Of a stretch of 64,000 nt of DNA, positions 46,352-58,899 are shown piece after piece. Each line of letters starts with the position of its first letter. The stretch's first letter is position 1. A program made the translations under genes and the position numbers. Below the pieces are notes generated by a model. The model ran no database searches and had not been told where the DNA came from. It worked only from the letters and a program-made list of their open reading frames with translations. Where the stretch lies: the NCBI GenBank assembly GCA_031308135.1, contig JAHLJT010000631.1, forward strand, positions 174,055,282 through 174,119,281, read 5' to 3'. This DNA is from Acheta domesticus (lineage: Eukaryota > Arthropoda > Insecta > Orthoptera > Gryllidae).

Positions 46352-46910
46352 TCAACTTATCAATGTAAATAAAAACGTATTTTCCCATCAATTTACAAAT
46401 TAACAAGCATATAGGAATTCAAGCGAAAGATTAAATTAACATTCATATGCAATAATATTTAATAAATATTTGATTACATTTTTCAATAGAGATAATACCT
46501 TATTTTAAAATGAGGTCGTGTATTGAAACAGAGAAAAAGTATTGGAACACAATAATAAAAATCCTCTCTAGAAATGTCTCGTTCGTTACATTTCTTAGCA
46601 ATCAGAGGGATTTCTGGGAGCTGTAAACTTATAATATATGAGAAGAGTATTTTGTGATTTTACTAATACTTCAAAATACAACTTATTTCTCAGAACTTTA
46701 ATATAGCTTCTCGTGTTAAGATTTATCATTTGATCAAAGGGCGTAGGATTTGGAGGCCCCTACTGGAGACGGTAGGTAATGCACACCCTTACTCAGTCCT
46801 TTTCTCTTAACTGCGCATTTAATTGCATCGCGTTGGAGATATTATAAACACACAAATAGAGCGTGCGTTACGGTGATGAATGTCATTGTGCTCGGCTGGC
46901 AATTTGCGTA
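46352..46910. other. AT-rich non-coding stretch
   Basis: Nothing identifiable. Confidence 0.5.
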
Positions 46911-46914
46911 GCCC

Positions 46915-47350
46915 TTCACTGCCCCACTCGGCGCGTCGCGTCGCGGCGGCGAGCGCGGAGCAGCGCGCCACAGACGCCGCTGCCGCCAGGGAGCGGGCTG
47001 GGAGCGGGCTGGGGGCGGGCCGGGGGCGGAGCGGGAGCCAAGGTGGGGGTGGGGGCGGGGGCGGGGCGGAGCCGGTGGCGGAGCATCGATTGCCGCTGAC
47101 GTCAGTGCGGCGGACGGGCGCGAGGGAGGGCAGGCAGGCTGGCTGGCTGGCGGCCCCTCTCGTGCTGCGCGGCGTGGCGTGGCGTGACGTGGCGGGGCGC
47201 GGCGTGGAGCGCGTGCTCCTTCGGTCGCTTCGTGGGCCGGAGCGAGGAAACGAGCGAGTGACGCCACCCCGTCCCGTCTCCCCACGCGTCATCCTGCGTC
47301 GCCCGAAGATCGGCTTCAAAGCGCAGGCACCCCCACCGGAGCGCCTTCGC
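46915..47350. promoter_or_regulatory. CpG island with CRE and GC boxes, putative promoter
   Basis: About 435 bp of CpG-rich sequence. GC boxes of the Sp/KLF type (GGGGGCGGGGCGGAGCC, 47053-47072) are followed 25 bp later by a perfect CRE, TGACGTCA (47097-47104). The left part repeats GGGAGCGGGCTG; the right part repeats GGCGTGGCGTGACGTGGCG and GGCTGGCTGGCTGG. A promoter of a rightward or bidirectional gene is plausible; no first coding exon could be assigned. Confidence 0.42.
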
Positions 47351-47640
47351 CGACGACATCTTATCTACATCTCGTCATATTGTTCGTTCCTGTTCTTATC
47401 AGGCGAACGAGTAAAATGGACGGTTTACGCTCGCTTCGCCACAAAACTGGCTTCAAATCTCGAATCGATCTTATCGCTCGGGGGCGGAGGTTTTCTTTGT
47501 CGCGTTCTCGCGGGTCTATCTGCGGCTTTGCGCCTTCGAAAGCCGTACAAAAGCTCATGACCCACTGGTATACTAACCGCTTGGCAAAGGGCCTTGACAT
47601 AGGAGCTACAGCCAACAGGTTTTCAATAAAGGAATAAAGA
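47351..47640 (+). other. Mid-GC stretch with an 85-codon open frame
   Basis: Downstream of the CpG island, a plus-strand frame (47380-47637) has balanced composition with KMDGLRSLRHKTGFKSRIDL in its N-terminal part. The first codon given by the open frame is a non-ATG; the first ATG would be at 47416. No family is recognised. It might be a real exon or leader of the gene driven by the island, but base composition alone could explain it. Confidence 0.2.
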
Positions 47641-47870
47641 ATCTAAACACCATCCGCTGCACCACATAAGAAGCCGATGTTGCCTTTTGGCTTCCGTACA
47701 GGTTAGGTCGCGTTCATGATAGCCGTGACGTGAAAGGACGGCAGGTTGAATTCCAAGGCTTCGGATCCCCCTTCCTACCAAACGATATTGAGTTGCACGT
47801 TCAGTGCACACTAATGCCTTCCGGGAAGCCATTGAACCAGACCAGGAAACTAAGACGGCGAAATGGAAAA
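47641..47870 (+). mobile_element. Possible SINE head
   Basis: B-box-like GGCAGGTTGAATTCCAAGG at about 47741, preceded by GTTCATGATAGCCGTGACGT. The head resembles a tRNA only loosely. Listed as tentative because the A box is weak and no second copy was found. Confidence 0.25.
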
Positions 47871-48011
47871 AGTGAGAAGTTATTGTGTGACCAAAGTATC
47901 ATTTTCATAAACAATTTACGAATGGTTCTAAAACTTCTTTAGGAAATGCGATGAGTAAAGATCCGGAAAGTTATCTACAAAAAGTATCAGCATTTTACAA
48001 TTATTAACCAG

Positions 48012-48240
48012 ATGCCGTGGGTTGCTCTGATCTGTAGAATTCCGTGGTGTCTCCGATCAATACTCGGTGAATGCCAGAGCAGTACCTCACAAAAAAGCCA
48101 TGGACCTCTATCTTTCATAACCCAACGTTGCTCCCTCCTTTTCCCCTTGATTCACATTTACATGGACTGCACTAGCACACAGAAAGCACACTCTCCGGAA
48201 ACTAGTCGCGACCTTAGAGCTTGTGTCAGCTGACACAATG
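48012..48240 (+). mobile_element. tRNA-derived SINE, copy 3, truncated
   Basis: It shares with 33060-33545 the blocks GGTGTCTCCGATCAATACTC, CCTCACAAAAAAGCCATGGA, ATTTACATGGACTGCACT, CTCCGGAAACTAGTC and TTAGAGCTTGTGTCAGCTG. The tRNA-like head is missing, so it is 5'-truncated or diverged. Confidence 0.55.
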
Positions 48241-48681
48241 TCACATTGGAGAAGTTTCATCGAGGAGAAAAACTTCCAACTTTAGGATATATTTGTATAA
48301 TACTTAAGGGTCTCAATACCTCAGTAGTTAATGCTTCTGGAATCAATATTCACACACCTACTCACATGCATTTAACAAGTATTTACATGCATCAGCATTT
48401 ATATCTGAGAAATATGAAGGTATTAAGATTTATTAGAGTCACAACACGTTTCAGTATTAAATAATTACAATATTGAAGCAAGAGATTTTAATGCAATCTG
48501 TTTTTCAATTCCTTTGTTTTGATCATTAAATATTTATCTTTATTATTACAAACGTAATTTCTTTTGTTTCTTTAAACGTTTTAAAAGCTAGAGCAGAATT
48601 CTTTGAATTCACTGGCAGAAAGCTATTTTCTTTTTAACATTTGGAGCTGTTTTAACGTTTTAACTTTCAAAAATCGAGACG

Positions 48682-49035
48682 TTTTACTTTCCCATATACA
48701 TACGTATACACGGAATAATGTACGTAGTATAGGGTAAGTTATGTAAGGGCGAAAAAATGGCGGATTTTCGGCAGAAAACAATTCACTGCCTGACCCTGAA
48801 AACAAAAAAGTGGATAAATCTAGCTGATACATTAAGAAAAAATCCCCTAATACCTGGTGTAGCCAGAATCTCTCTTTTGTTGTTTCTTGATACCGAAAAA
48901 CCAATTCAAAGCAAAACGTCCGTCTGTGAACACTACTAGCGCCTAAACCATGCGTAGGGGTTTTTACAAATTGAAGAAACCCCTGTCCATCTGGCTCTAG
49001 TCGAAGCTTTGAGATTTTGAAAAACTTTTGTAATA
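48682..49035 (-). mobile_element. Family A repeat, 3' part, inverted
   Basis: On the minus strand it ends TATATGGGAAAGTAAAA, like the copy ending at 38728, with the same TACGTA-rich terminal region, so these two form a subfamily. Seed region: only ACGTCCGTCTGTGAAC, about two 4-bp steps. Landmarks AGCGCCTAAACCATGCGTAG and TTACAAATTGAAGAAACC also match the 38 kb copy. Confidence 0.65.
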
Positions 49036-49414
49036 GTATTCAACAATATTACGTCGATTTTAGATATAGTACCATCTCGATCTCATACTTTAACCAACCT
49101 CTACCCAGACACTACTGATATTTAAAAAATATTTTCAACATCTTCATACGTCATTGTTAGGAAACGAAGAATGTTTTGTGTGTTACAATAGTATTACATC
49201 ATACAGGGTAAGGCATTTTTATAATTTTTTGTTAATGAATGTTTATAAAACTTCGTGTATTTATCTTATTTTCGTGCATTTATTTATGGCAACAAATACT
49301 GTTGAATTCCTTTTAGATAAAAATATTAAGCGTTATTAAATACGTTATTGGGACACGTATGGTTTATTGGGGCAACAAAAGGGTGAATTTTATGAAATAA
49401 GTATATTTGAAAAG

Positions 49415-49418
<4 letters not shown>

Positions 49419-49467
<49 letters not shown>
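49419..49467. repeat. (AT)n microsatellite
   Basis: About 24 AT units without interruption. Confidence 0.9.
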
Positions 49468-49470
<3 letters not shown>

Positions 49471-51730
49471 ATTGTTATTGCGTGAGAGTATTTTCATGAA
49501 TCATATGTCAGAGCGGAGCTTATTTTAACACTGGATTTCTTACTTTTCGAATATTCTTCCAGAATAATAGTAACAGCAATAATACGATCCTTAATTATAA
49601 AGTTTTCCTACCTACCATTTCCTTGCTCAATTTTGAAGTCAAGGATATTTAATAAAAGATTGAACTAATTCAAGATTTTAATCATGTACACGGAATGATA
49701 TTGTTTTTGAGAAACTCTCCTACTTCAGGCCCTTCAGCAGGCTCAGGGGCGCAGAGGCTTCCAGAGCGCGTGTCGCAGCAAGTGCAGCCAACATTATCTA
49801 CTGTCACAGTGCTCTTTCAAGAAAACATGAAGTCCGTTGTTTACTAAATCACGGAACAAACCGTGGACTCCCAATAGTTTAATTACTGTTTGAAAAAAAC
49901 TGAATCATCTTGAATATTTTAATAGGTAGTGAACTAAATGATTGGTACACAACAAATTACGCAATCACATCACGTTTTCCATTTTACGGTTACTTATACA
50001 GCAAATAAATCAACTTGGATGACAAATGCTTTCAAGAAAATAAAAAACAATTATTCTTGCTTTAAAGGCTAAGAGAACTCTTACACTGAAGTTATTTTTC
50101 CGTTTGTTCAGAGTAGGAATATTCCAAACATATTGGATGTCTGGATTACGAAAATAAATATTTCTACTTGTCATTGTATCTACCTAAGTTTTTTCTGGCT
50201 GACATAATTAATTCTATAATGTCTTTTCCATTTCCTTTTCCAACAACACAAAGAAAATAATAAGGATACTCCAAATAAGCCCATAGCTCTTAAATGCATA
50301 ATGTTTTATGTTTTCCAGTGAATGAAAGGCAAAAATTTATCTGCAAATGCAATTTTAATTTGCTTGTCATTAAGTGGTGAATATATTTGGTTCTGAAATC
50401 CCCCCCTGATTTTAGGCGTTTTTACCAGCGTTATCTTTTCCAGGGCAACACATTCTCCAGTTTCGGCACATCACGGCGTGCAATTGTATTTCAGTCTTTT
50501 TCTATTTCGTTTCGCAAAAAGCTTCCTCATAAGAGCGCATAGATGTAACAGACACTGAACTTCTAAGACAGTTCACACTGTAGTACGAAGCTCCGTGCCC
50601 CAAACGATGACGTTTTCCGATTCGTCCAATAAGAGACGTCACAGAAGTAACAAAGCCTAGCAACTAATGTAATACCTAGGTGTGACGCCACTGTGATCAT
50701 GCCAAATGATTTCTGTAGAAGGCCGTGCCGAATCACGATATCCTATCTCTGAATGCGGTGGTACCTTGGGCGCTCTGAGAGCAAAAGAGCGGTCGGATGC
50801 TTCTTCTCACACAGAGCACTTGTCTGAATTGCCTTGAAATAACAAAACACTGAGGCGTTTCGTGTAGAAGGTAATTTGACCTTCCCGCAAAATCTAATTT
50901 CATATTTTTTCTTTAAAAATAGTTGGCCCAAAGGTTTCTTGGAAAGTAGTTAGCCCAAATGTATTATAGTTTGCTATTTTCACCTCTTTTATGTATAATA
51001 CAAACACTAAATTTTCATTAATCGTAAAATTAATACATAGATAAATTGATATTTTGCATAATTTGTTCGTTATTCTATTCTAATTACAAACGATCCTAGT
51101 ATCGTCAAGTGGCGCCGGCAAGTCAAGTGCGTATGAGTTTTTAATTATGATTACAAAAGCCATGATTATGAAAAAATGCATATTACAACAGAAAATGGAT
51201 ATCTTATTCACTATGACGTCTGTACTTTTTAAATACCAGGAATGAGTGTCCATGTAAAGTTTTGCTACATAATTTCCACCTACTATATGACTAAACAATC
51301 ACGCTGAGTGATCTGCTAACCGGTTTAATTACCCAAAGTGTACTTTCCCCTTAAGACAATGCTTTTGAGGCAGAACTTCAAGAACAGTGAAAATGCAGAA
51401 GACTCAGAGCAGAGTTTAATTTGAATAAATATATTTAATCCAAAATTAATTTCATTTAACCCTCTACTGTCCGTTGTTACTTTGAAGGAACAAACCTATT
51501 CACGTCTTCTATTTTCCATCAGTGAGGTTTAGACCACTGTTGTATCTTGAAAGAACAAGATGGTGTCACAATCTGTTACAAAAAGAACTGTGTGTGATTC
51601 GAATTTCCGTCGCCAGATATCACTGTGTGTCACTAGGTGACTGGGTGACCTATTGCAGAACTAGTGTTTTTTCACGTGCATTTACAATGCTTATTTGTGT
51701 CCTCCTCCTCTCGAAAAAATCAGTAGGGTA
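49468..51730. other. AT-rich non-coding stretch
   Basis: No gene supported. At 50590-50700 a mid-GC piece contains CCAATAAGAGACGTCACAG and GTGTGACGCCAC, with CRE- and CCAAT-like words, in an otherwise featureless region. Confidence 0.4.
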
Positions 51731-51732
51731 GA

Positions 51733-51755
51733 AGTAAGAGTTATTTAGTCATATA

Positions 51756-51812
<57 letters not shown>

Positions 51813-51831
51813 CTCAATAACTCTTACTAAT
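51733..51831. repeat. (AT)n microsatellite inside an inverted repeat
   Basis: About 50 bp of AT dinucleotides are flanked by AGTAAGAGTTATT on the left and AATAACTCTTACT on the right. The whole 99 bp could extrude as a cruciform or fold as a hairpin in RNA. Confidence 0.8.
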
Positions 51832-54800
51832 GAATTAGTTAATATTAATTTAGTATGTATTTGAATAGTAAGTATGTTTGTTTCCTTGAAGTATCATTTG
51901 GCACCTGTGTAACAGGACCTCACTCCTCTTCTGGTAGTGTGAGTAGAATGCCCCAGTGTTGTGCTGTACTACAGCAAAAGTATAGGCGACGTCGATTTAA
52001 TGGACTCCCTGATAGTACTGCATCGAAGTAAAATCAGATCCAATAAATGGTGTTTATTATCCATCTCTTGGATCTCACTATCATCAATTCATGGTTGCTT
52101 TATGGAGGAGATTGTAATGCATATGGGCATATAGTTGAGCATATGGTATAGGAAAAATAAATGAACTACACCTGCTTGATTTCAAGGTATTCGTGGCGTC
52201 TTGCCTGTGCATAGAGATCAAGGAGACCCAGAAGAAAAGGGAAATACCAACATCATTGGGAAACTAATAGAAAATAAAAGGAAAAAATGAGAAACGTGCA
52301 TCATGCCAGACAAAAAAGTAAGGGAGATGAGATAGGCCACTGGCCGTAATTTTCTGAAGAAAGAGGTCGGAGGAAGAAACCTATCTGCACAGGAATCCCA
52401 AAAGTAAAATTTCCAAAATACTGTGTTCAACTCTTCTTCCCGCCACCCTTCATTTACAGATAATATATTATTTTACAAGTTATTATTTTCTTACGTGTAT
52501 AATAATATTACAAGACAATAAATGAATAACGTGTTTATTTTGTGAAGATAAGAACATTTTATATTTTTAACATGTTAATAATAAATTATGTATTTCGAAA
52601 ATAATTAAACTATGATTTATAACAAATAAACTTCCTTACTTTTTGCAAATGTATATTTATCCAAAAAAATATTTCCCACATAAATACTCACTTTTGGACA
52701 TAACTGGCCAATGTTACTTCAGAGTAACAGCATTTTATTAAATATTAAAAAGTAAAAAAAATATTTCTGAACGTTTTTCTAGTATTTTAGGAAACAATAT
52801 AAGATGTTTCGCAAAATAAACTATTGGACAGTACAGGGTTAACTTCAAATATGGGATAATTCAATATAATTTCGGATAATTATGTTTGGGACAAAAGAAA
52901 TGGAAGGCAAGGAAAATATTTAAATTCTTGTGTTAATAAAAAAGTCACGTCTGTGATTTTCTCCTCCATTATCATCAAATTTGAGAGATTTTCCGTTAGT
53001 TTCCGATACAAAATTGTATATGAATAACATTAAACCAATTAGGCGTATAAAATTTATGAAATGATTTTTACAAAAAGCTTGTAAACTAGTTCAATGTCTT
53101 TAGGCCAACATTGGACTGGGCGAAGATAATTTATTGTCAATAAGTACAGTTTTTCTTACTGTAATTTTGATAGTCGTATCGGAATCAGAGATAACAGGGT
53201 GTGTGTCATCTAGATAGTCATATTTAGCAATGGAAATATATCTGATTGCATATTAAAGTGTCTATGAAAAAAGAGAATCACCAAAAAGGAAACGAATAAG
53301 ACTTGTCAGAATGAGACTAAACAAGAAAAGGAAAGAAAATAATTATTCAAAAGTTCTTCAACAAGATCATGAACGTTTTTTTAACAAAATGGGGTTATAA
53401 ATTATGAATTGATGCTCTTTCTTCGTAGGCATTATGATTTCATTTTGTTTGTAAGATTTTTTTGAGGATCGTATATTTCAGTAATATAACCCACATTATC
53501 CACATTTATACTGTTGTCCAGGCCACAAATATATTTAACTTGAACAAATTTCAAGTAAAAGTGCAAATTATTTGAGTTTACCCTTTTTTTCCAAGTTCGT
53601 ATTTACGATTTCACTAAATAACTTTTAGCGTTTCACTAATGTATGCATTCCTCTTACGCGTCATTGGCCTCCTTAGGTAGATTGGTTGATCAGTATTAGG
53701 AGGAGTTTTACAAATCTCATGTAGACCAACTCTCGAAAAAGCTACATTCAATCTACTATACATTTTGTGTAAATAAACAAATAATTTAAATTAAACAATA
53801 ATACAAAATTCGCCAAAGAAAATTCTCTACTTTTCAATGGAAATCTCCAAATCGGTTGAGTTCTTACAAAGAATTGCCCCACAAAAAAGGCAATAATTGT
53901 AAAAACAGTTTCATTTATATCTTATTAACACACTCAATTTGTTATCCAAGTCAGAATAATAGTAATTAAATAACTCTTTGTAATTAAATGTCTTAAGTTG
54001 CTTTTTTGCAATTAACTAATTTCAATTTTGGAGAAGGAAAGAAAAGCAGTGATAAAGTTATATTATTCTGAGTAGTTAGAAAGATATTAGTTATATTATT
54101 CTGAGTAGTTAGTCTGCAAATTTGTCAATACGCTCCACTTTTGGCTACAATGTTATGAACAAATTAATGAACTATCTTCACAAATATCATAAATAGAGTA
54201 TAAAAATTACAAATTGTAATATTCTAAATCAATAGAAAATTACATTCAAATTATAATGTAACAGATGATTCACTGCAGTTTAATGAGTTAATTGGCGGAC
54301 AAAAGAGAGAATAAACCATCAATAAAAGTTTGAAGCACAAGAGCTTAATTGCGAACTTTAGAGTTGCTGTAAAGTTTGCGAGTTGAGGTAACGTTCAAAC
54401 AAGTAAGTTTACTTACACATCATGTCAAAACCAACGATACTTTTAACTGATTTTAAATTGTGCATTTGAGAAACAGTTCTGACGTGATCCTCAGTAACAG
54501 AGTTGTAATTAGTATTCATGTTTTCAGAATAATCATGTGGTGTATTTCATTATCGAGAAAATTAAATTTTCATGGAATTTTATTATTAACTTTAAAGTAC
54601 TTTACTATTCTACCGATAAAATGTTAGCAGCCAAACAACATATTTTAAATTTTGGGTTCCCCTTATGATCAAATATGAAATTTAAATATCTGTCATAGTT
54701 TCATCATAATCTATTTTTGTATGAAACTTTATTTGCCATTTTAAGGGCAATTTTGTAGCGGCTGAGTTAGCCGAAACCACTTTATTCCAAAATATATTAT

Positions 54801-56390
54801 GATAAATGATCACCACATATTTCAAATTCTTGTAACGAGAATATTGTAACCACAGCACTTTCTACAATGATAAATATACGTTTATTATTTTATTGATTTT
54901 TTTCTGAATAATATTTTACTCGCCTGAGTCATATTTTCCATCTTCATGTCCTATTTTGCAATTATTGGTAAGTCTCGAAAGTTTCCAATTGGAAGCAAAA
55001 ATACCAACAACAGGTATTTTAAATGTACCAAGGGACATGAAGATGTATAACAAAGGGACATGAAGACGTCGTAGTATGTACGAATATATATTAATTCACA
55101 TAATAGGTATTCAAATTAGAAAAATTCTTCATAGTAACAAGGCCCTTCAGAATAATATTTGTGAAATTGTTTCGTGTGAACTCTAACGAAAAAAATAAAG
55201 AAAAATCGAAAATGTACCCTTTCAGAGATCAATTCTGAAAGCAAAACCGACACCCAAAAAGAGAAATTAAATTGGACCGACATGGGACGGATATTTTGGT
55301 TCAAAGACCAACCTTTCATATGGCCTAAGTAAGAAGTTTTAAGTATAGTACATTACGACATAGAAATACCGACAATCGAGTAGAAAAGGTTGTGGCATCA
55401 TACAAGAGAATTTCCAAAACTACGAAAAGGGGATTGTTCCGCTTTCTCACAGATCGTCTGAAATTTATGCCACTACTGACTGTCTCAGAGTCCTATTTAT
55501 GATTGTTGATGTCAGTAATATCGTGTCGCGGTACCTTCAGTTCTAAATGCTTTGCAACGGTTGCAAAAGGTTGATTTTAAAAAGTGTAAATAAATCGTAT
55601 TTTGCTATTCGTGATAAATGATAAATAACCAAACCGTTTCACATAATCAAATAACACCAAAAAATATGTCCGGAATTACTTCTTTGGATGAATTGTTTTT
55701 ATCCAAGTGACTACGAGGTAACCATATCTGGCGCTACAAAAGAATTGGAATTTCCATGTACGCCGCCACGAGTTACATGATCTTCCACAAATTAATACAC
55801 ACACGTTATTCCGTCTAATTATAGAGAGATGGAGCTCGGGCTCAATTACACATCCTATGATTATGCCGTAATATATCAGGAAATTAATATTTATATTACG
55901 TGGATTATACGTAATGTTAAGTATTATGTACCATCTTTTTTATTATTTGTTGAGAGTAAAATATTTTTTACCGGTATAGAGTACAAAATTAAAACGATAT
56001 ACCCATAAGCTCTTCTGAAAGAAAACTAACAAGACACTAACTTGACGGAGATCCACATCGAAGCCAGTGTGATTGAAAGTAAGATAGTTGTAACATGTGT
56101 ATCGTTTAATGAAAGTTTGAAATAGTTTATTACCTGATCTAAAGTACCTTTAAGAAAAGTATAGTAACTTAATTTCTGAACAACTAGTGGAAAAAATATT
56201 TCGGAAACTTCCACTAGTTTTTGAAACATTTGAAACATTTCACCAAATAATTATATTCACCAATTTCGAATCATTCGAACACATTTCGAATCACACTCGT
56301 TTAATTTATTGCTTTACGAGTGACGTTGCATAGAGTCTCCTATTAAACATGAATCATCCCGCAGATAGTTCTGTCCCCCAAAGAGCCGCT
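51832..56390. other. Long AT-rich non-coding stretch
   Basis: About 4.5 kb without any supported gene or known repeat. Local duplications: TATATTATTCTGAGTAGTTAG at about 54060 and 54093, and AAAGGGACATGAAGA near 55040. Likely intergenic or intronic. Confidence 0.5.
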
Positions 56391-56394
56391 CATT

Positions 56395-56700
56395 GAAGCG
56401 AGTCCGGCGTTCAACGTCTAGGAGAAGAGCTTTTGACGCTGTCAGGATCTCTCTCTCTCTCCTTCGCGAAGGAAACTTCCTGAGGACGCGCACCGCCGCC
56501 GAAGGCTAATGAGGCCTCGGGGCGCGCGGGGCAGCGGGCGGAGGGCTGAGCAGCAACCCCTCCCCCTCCCCCCTTCCCCTCCCCCTTCCTCTCCCCCTCC
56601 CCTCCCCCTCCCCCTTCCCCTCCCCCGCAAGCACTCTCGAGCCGCATAGCGCACGCCGCCTGGACGGAGCGGAGGTGTTTACTGCACGCCCCACTACTCT
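56395..56700. promoter_or_regulatory. CpG island with polypyrimidine C-tract
   Basis: A GC-rich block with a ~80-bp run of CCCCTCCC-type repeats (56550-56628) and a short (CT)n at 56449-56460. On the minus strand the tract is G-rich and could form G-quadruplexes. It may be a promoter with a GA/CT element. Minus-strand open frames (Gly/Arg/Glu-rich) are by-products. Confidence 0.4.
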
Positions 56701-57205
56701 CCACGCTTGGTCAAAAAGTGCAAACACGAGTTAAGAAGACTTGTCGGAGGCTATAAAGGAAACACTTTGGTGTTTGCCTCAAAGAGACGAGGAGAATCAC
56801 AGGGGAGAACTTCAAACTGTTCGACGTTACGCTGCTTTACGATGTTGCGCTAACAGACAAGGCTCGCGAAAGCTCGCTAATGCCTTTATCATGCGGCGGT
56901 CTAGAATGTGTGTTACAGGTTTCGAGAAGTGGAAGGCTCACAGGCATATTTTCAAGCGTTTTATCACTTCTTTTTAAATATACTTTTTCATATTTTGTAT
57001 TTCCATGACTTAAATTAAACCGAATGCATTTACGAATTTAATCAACCAGCATTATATTTTCTTCTTTGTAGATTGATAAGTTGCTTTCAATAGTAGTCTA
57101 CAGGTCTTTAATTAGAATTGTAATGGAGTCTGATTCGTAGTTAAAAGCAGAGAAAGCATATTAAAAGTTCGTTTTCTCCATGCGTATGTTTTTTATACTC
57201 GTAAA
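56701..57205. other. Non-coding stretch
   Basis: A mid-GC piece (56740-56950) passes into AT-rich DNA. An open frame of 78 codons has no recognisable motif. Confidence 0.4.
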
Positions 57206-57210
57206 GAGTG

Positions 57211-57864
57211 CTACGCATTAAAATTAAATCCGTTTGTAATAAAATGATTTTTGTGCCTCTTGTCGTTCACGTACAAACGTGCCAGAGACGTCTCCACCCT
57301 CAATTTACCTCGCTTCCCCGTAGCCTGTGTGGCATTGACATTAGAGCTATTCCCGCTAGGGTAAGGGCATAATTGATCGACTGGGTAAAACCGTGCCCGC
57401 ACCAGCTCTAGAAAACTACTTCTCAATGGTAGGTGTTGAGTGCCATTCCGTTTTCCATAAACGGCATAGCGGCGGTCGTGCAAGAACCTGTAAAAGTATT
57501 CCTGTTCCTGGTCGATTTTGCAATCTTCTCTTCGTTCAGTAGCGTCTGTCCCATGCAATAGCAACTCCAACTAACCATAAAGAGACATTACGAATGGATC
57601 ATTTCCACCGACTTTATTTTTTCTTTAATTAAAATACACTTGTAAACACTTTTGCACGACGTTTGAATGACTATGAACCAGTTGCATGACAACCAAGGCC
57701 TTTATCTTGGAGACACTCGTTGAATCTGTCAGATTCATCGGACATCGGTTTGACAGAACCCACACGTTGTGTCCAAATCTGTAGGCTGTCGACCAGATGT
57801 TCTCCCTTAAACCTCCCACGTAGTCTGAGCGGCCCATCGTGGGTTGCCAACCGCACGAATCCAT
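57211..57864 (-). pseudogene. Unclassified open region, two in-frame stops
   Basis: On the minus strand one frame is open from an ATG at 57864 for 79 codons (MDSCGWQPTMGRSDYVGG at its start). It then meets a stop, 18 codons, another stop, and is open again for 119 codons (ending RLYVNDKRHKNHFITNGF). Both halves are in the same frame and the base composition (about half GC) differs from the flanks, which is why it is listed. No family was recognised. It may be a decayed retroelement or host coding segment, or a chance open stretch. Confidence 0.3.
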
Positions 57865-58011
57865 AGAGCGCTAATCCACTTACCTATCATCTATATGGCA
57901 TAGTTAATGAATCGCAGCTCCCTCCAGTTTAAGATCCTTCAATAATTGTTGTAATATTGGTACTAGTATATCCACAGGAGCACACCGAACTAGTACAATT
58001 GACTGTCTTCT

Positions 58012-58300
58012 GTGTGGTTTGGTGAGCCGTCGCTGAAAAGAAGAGACATTCTGCTACGAATCTTTGGTGCTAAATTGACGGGTTTCTCGAACCAACCATC
58101 CCGCCGAGCCTTCTTTCATCCTGGATATCGGACTCCAAAAGTCCTTCAAACATTACTTCCCCCTTCCCCTCGATATCTGATTTCAAAGTATGTTGCGGGG
58201 TGTTCGTATATGTTTGGATATATAACTCCATCCATCTTTGAAAGCCGCATTGTCACGGTGATAATCCAGTCCCTCCAATCTTTCGAAACATACTGAAGTG
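58012..58300 (+). other. Unassigned 94-codon open frame
   Basis: A mid-GC stretch with FGAKLTGFSNQPSRRAFFHP and then FGYITPSIFESRIVTVIIQS. No motif is recognisable on either strand. It ends just before an AT-rich inverted sequence (TTATTATAATATTTATTATA, 58301-58340). Real coding status is uncertain. Confidence 0.15.
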
Positions 58301-58394
58301 AATTATTATAATATTTATTATATAATTATTATAATACGTTTCGCATCATGGTGCAGCGGCCGATCAAGTTTAAATGACGCGGTAGTTATGGCCG

Positions 58395-58720
58395 TTGCCG
58401 ACTGACCCGTACCGAACGAGTCAGGGGAGCGCGGCGAGCAAGAGGAGGTGCAGAAGAGCACGAAAAACAAAGTGCAGTGAGAGATATAACTTGAGAGGAG
58501 ACGGAACGGGTGCGTGGGCTTGCGTGGTTTGTAAAGGAATTAAGGAACTGGGGAGACGTTATGAGTGCCGATGGAAAGTGGATAAAGTGATAATCAATGT
58601 AGAGATGAGCATGGTGAACAATCTTCAAAATCTAATAGGGAATTCCAACATAAAGAACTGGGTGAGTGCGAGAGATCAGTCAGGAGACAAGTTTCACCAC
58701 GTGGTGGTGCAACTGCAGTG
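58395..58720 (+). other. Coding-like stretch, possibly retroelement ORF start
   Basis: A 108-codon frame of balanced composition with basic N-terminal half (SKRRCRRARKTKCSERYNL) and WACVVCKGIKELGRRYECRW, whose CxxC and later C recall a small zinc-finger start of some LINE ORF1 proteins. The assignment is tentative. The sequence continues in GC-rich form to the Tc1 element at about 58840. Confidence 0.25.
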
Positions 58721-58899
58721 AAACATCAGGCGAGGACTCTAGACAGTGTTATTGTGAGTAGTGAGTCCACAAAGTAGACGGTGCGGGAGGTGTGGATGAG
58801 AGCAGAACATCAATAATGCCTGGATGGAACGAGTGTTGAGCGGATAACGGCCGAAGGCGCGTGGTGTGTGACGCCTTCCCACCAGCAGAGAAAAGAGGG

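Noticed and set aside
46819..47560. Frames of 147-226 codons in the CpG island
   Set aside because: Pro/Arg/Ala- or Gly-rich on both strands with no motif, explained by high GC and few stops.
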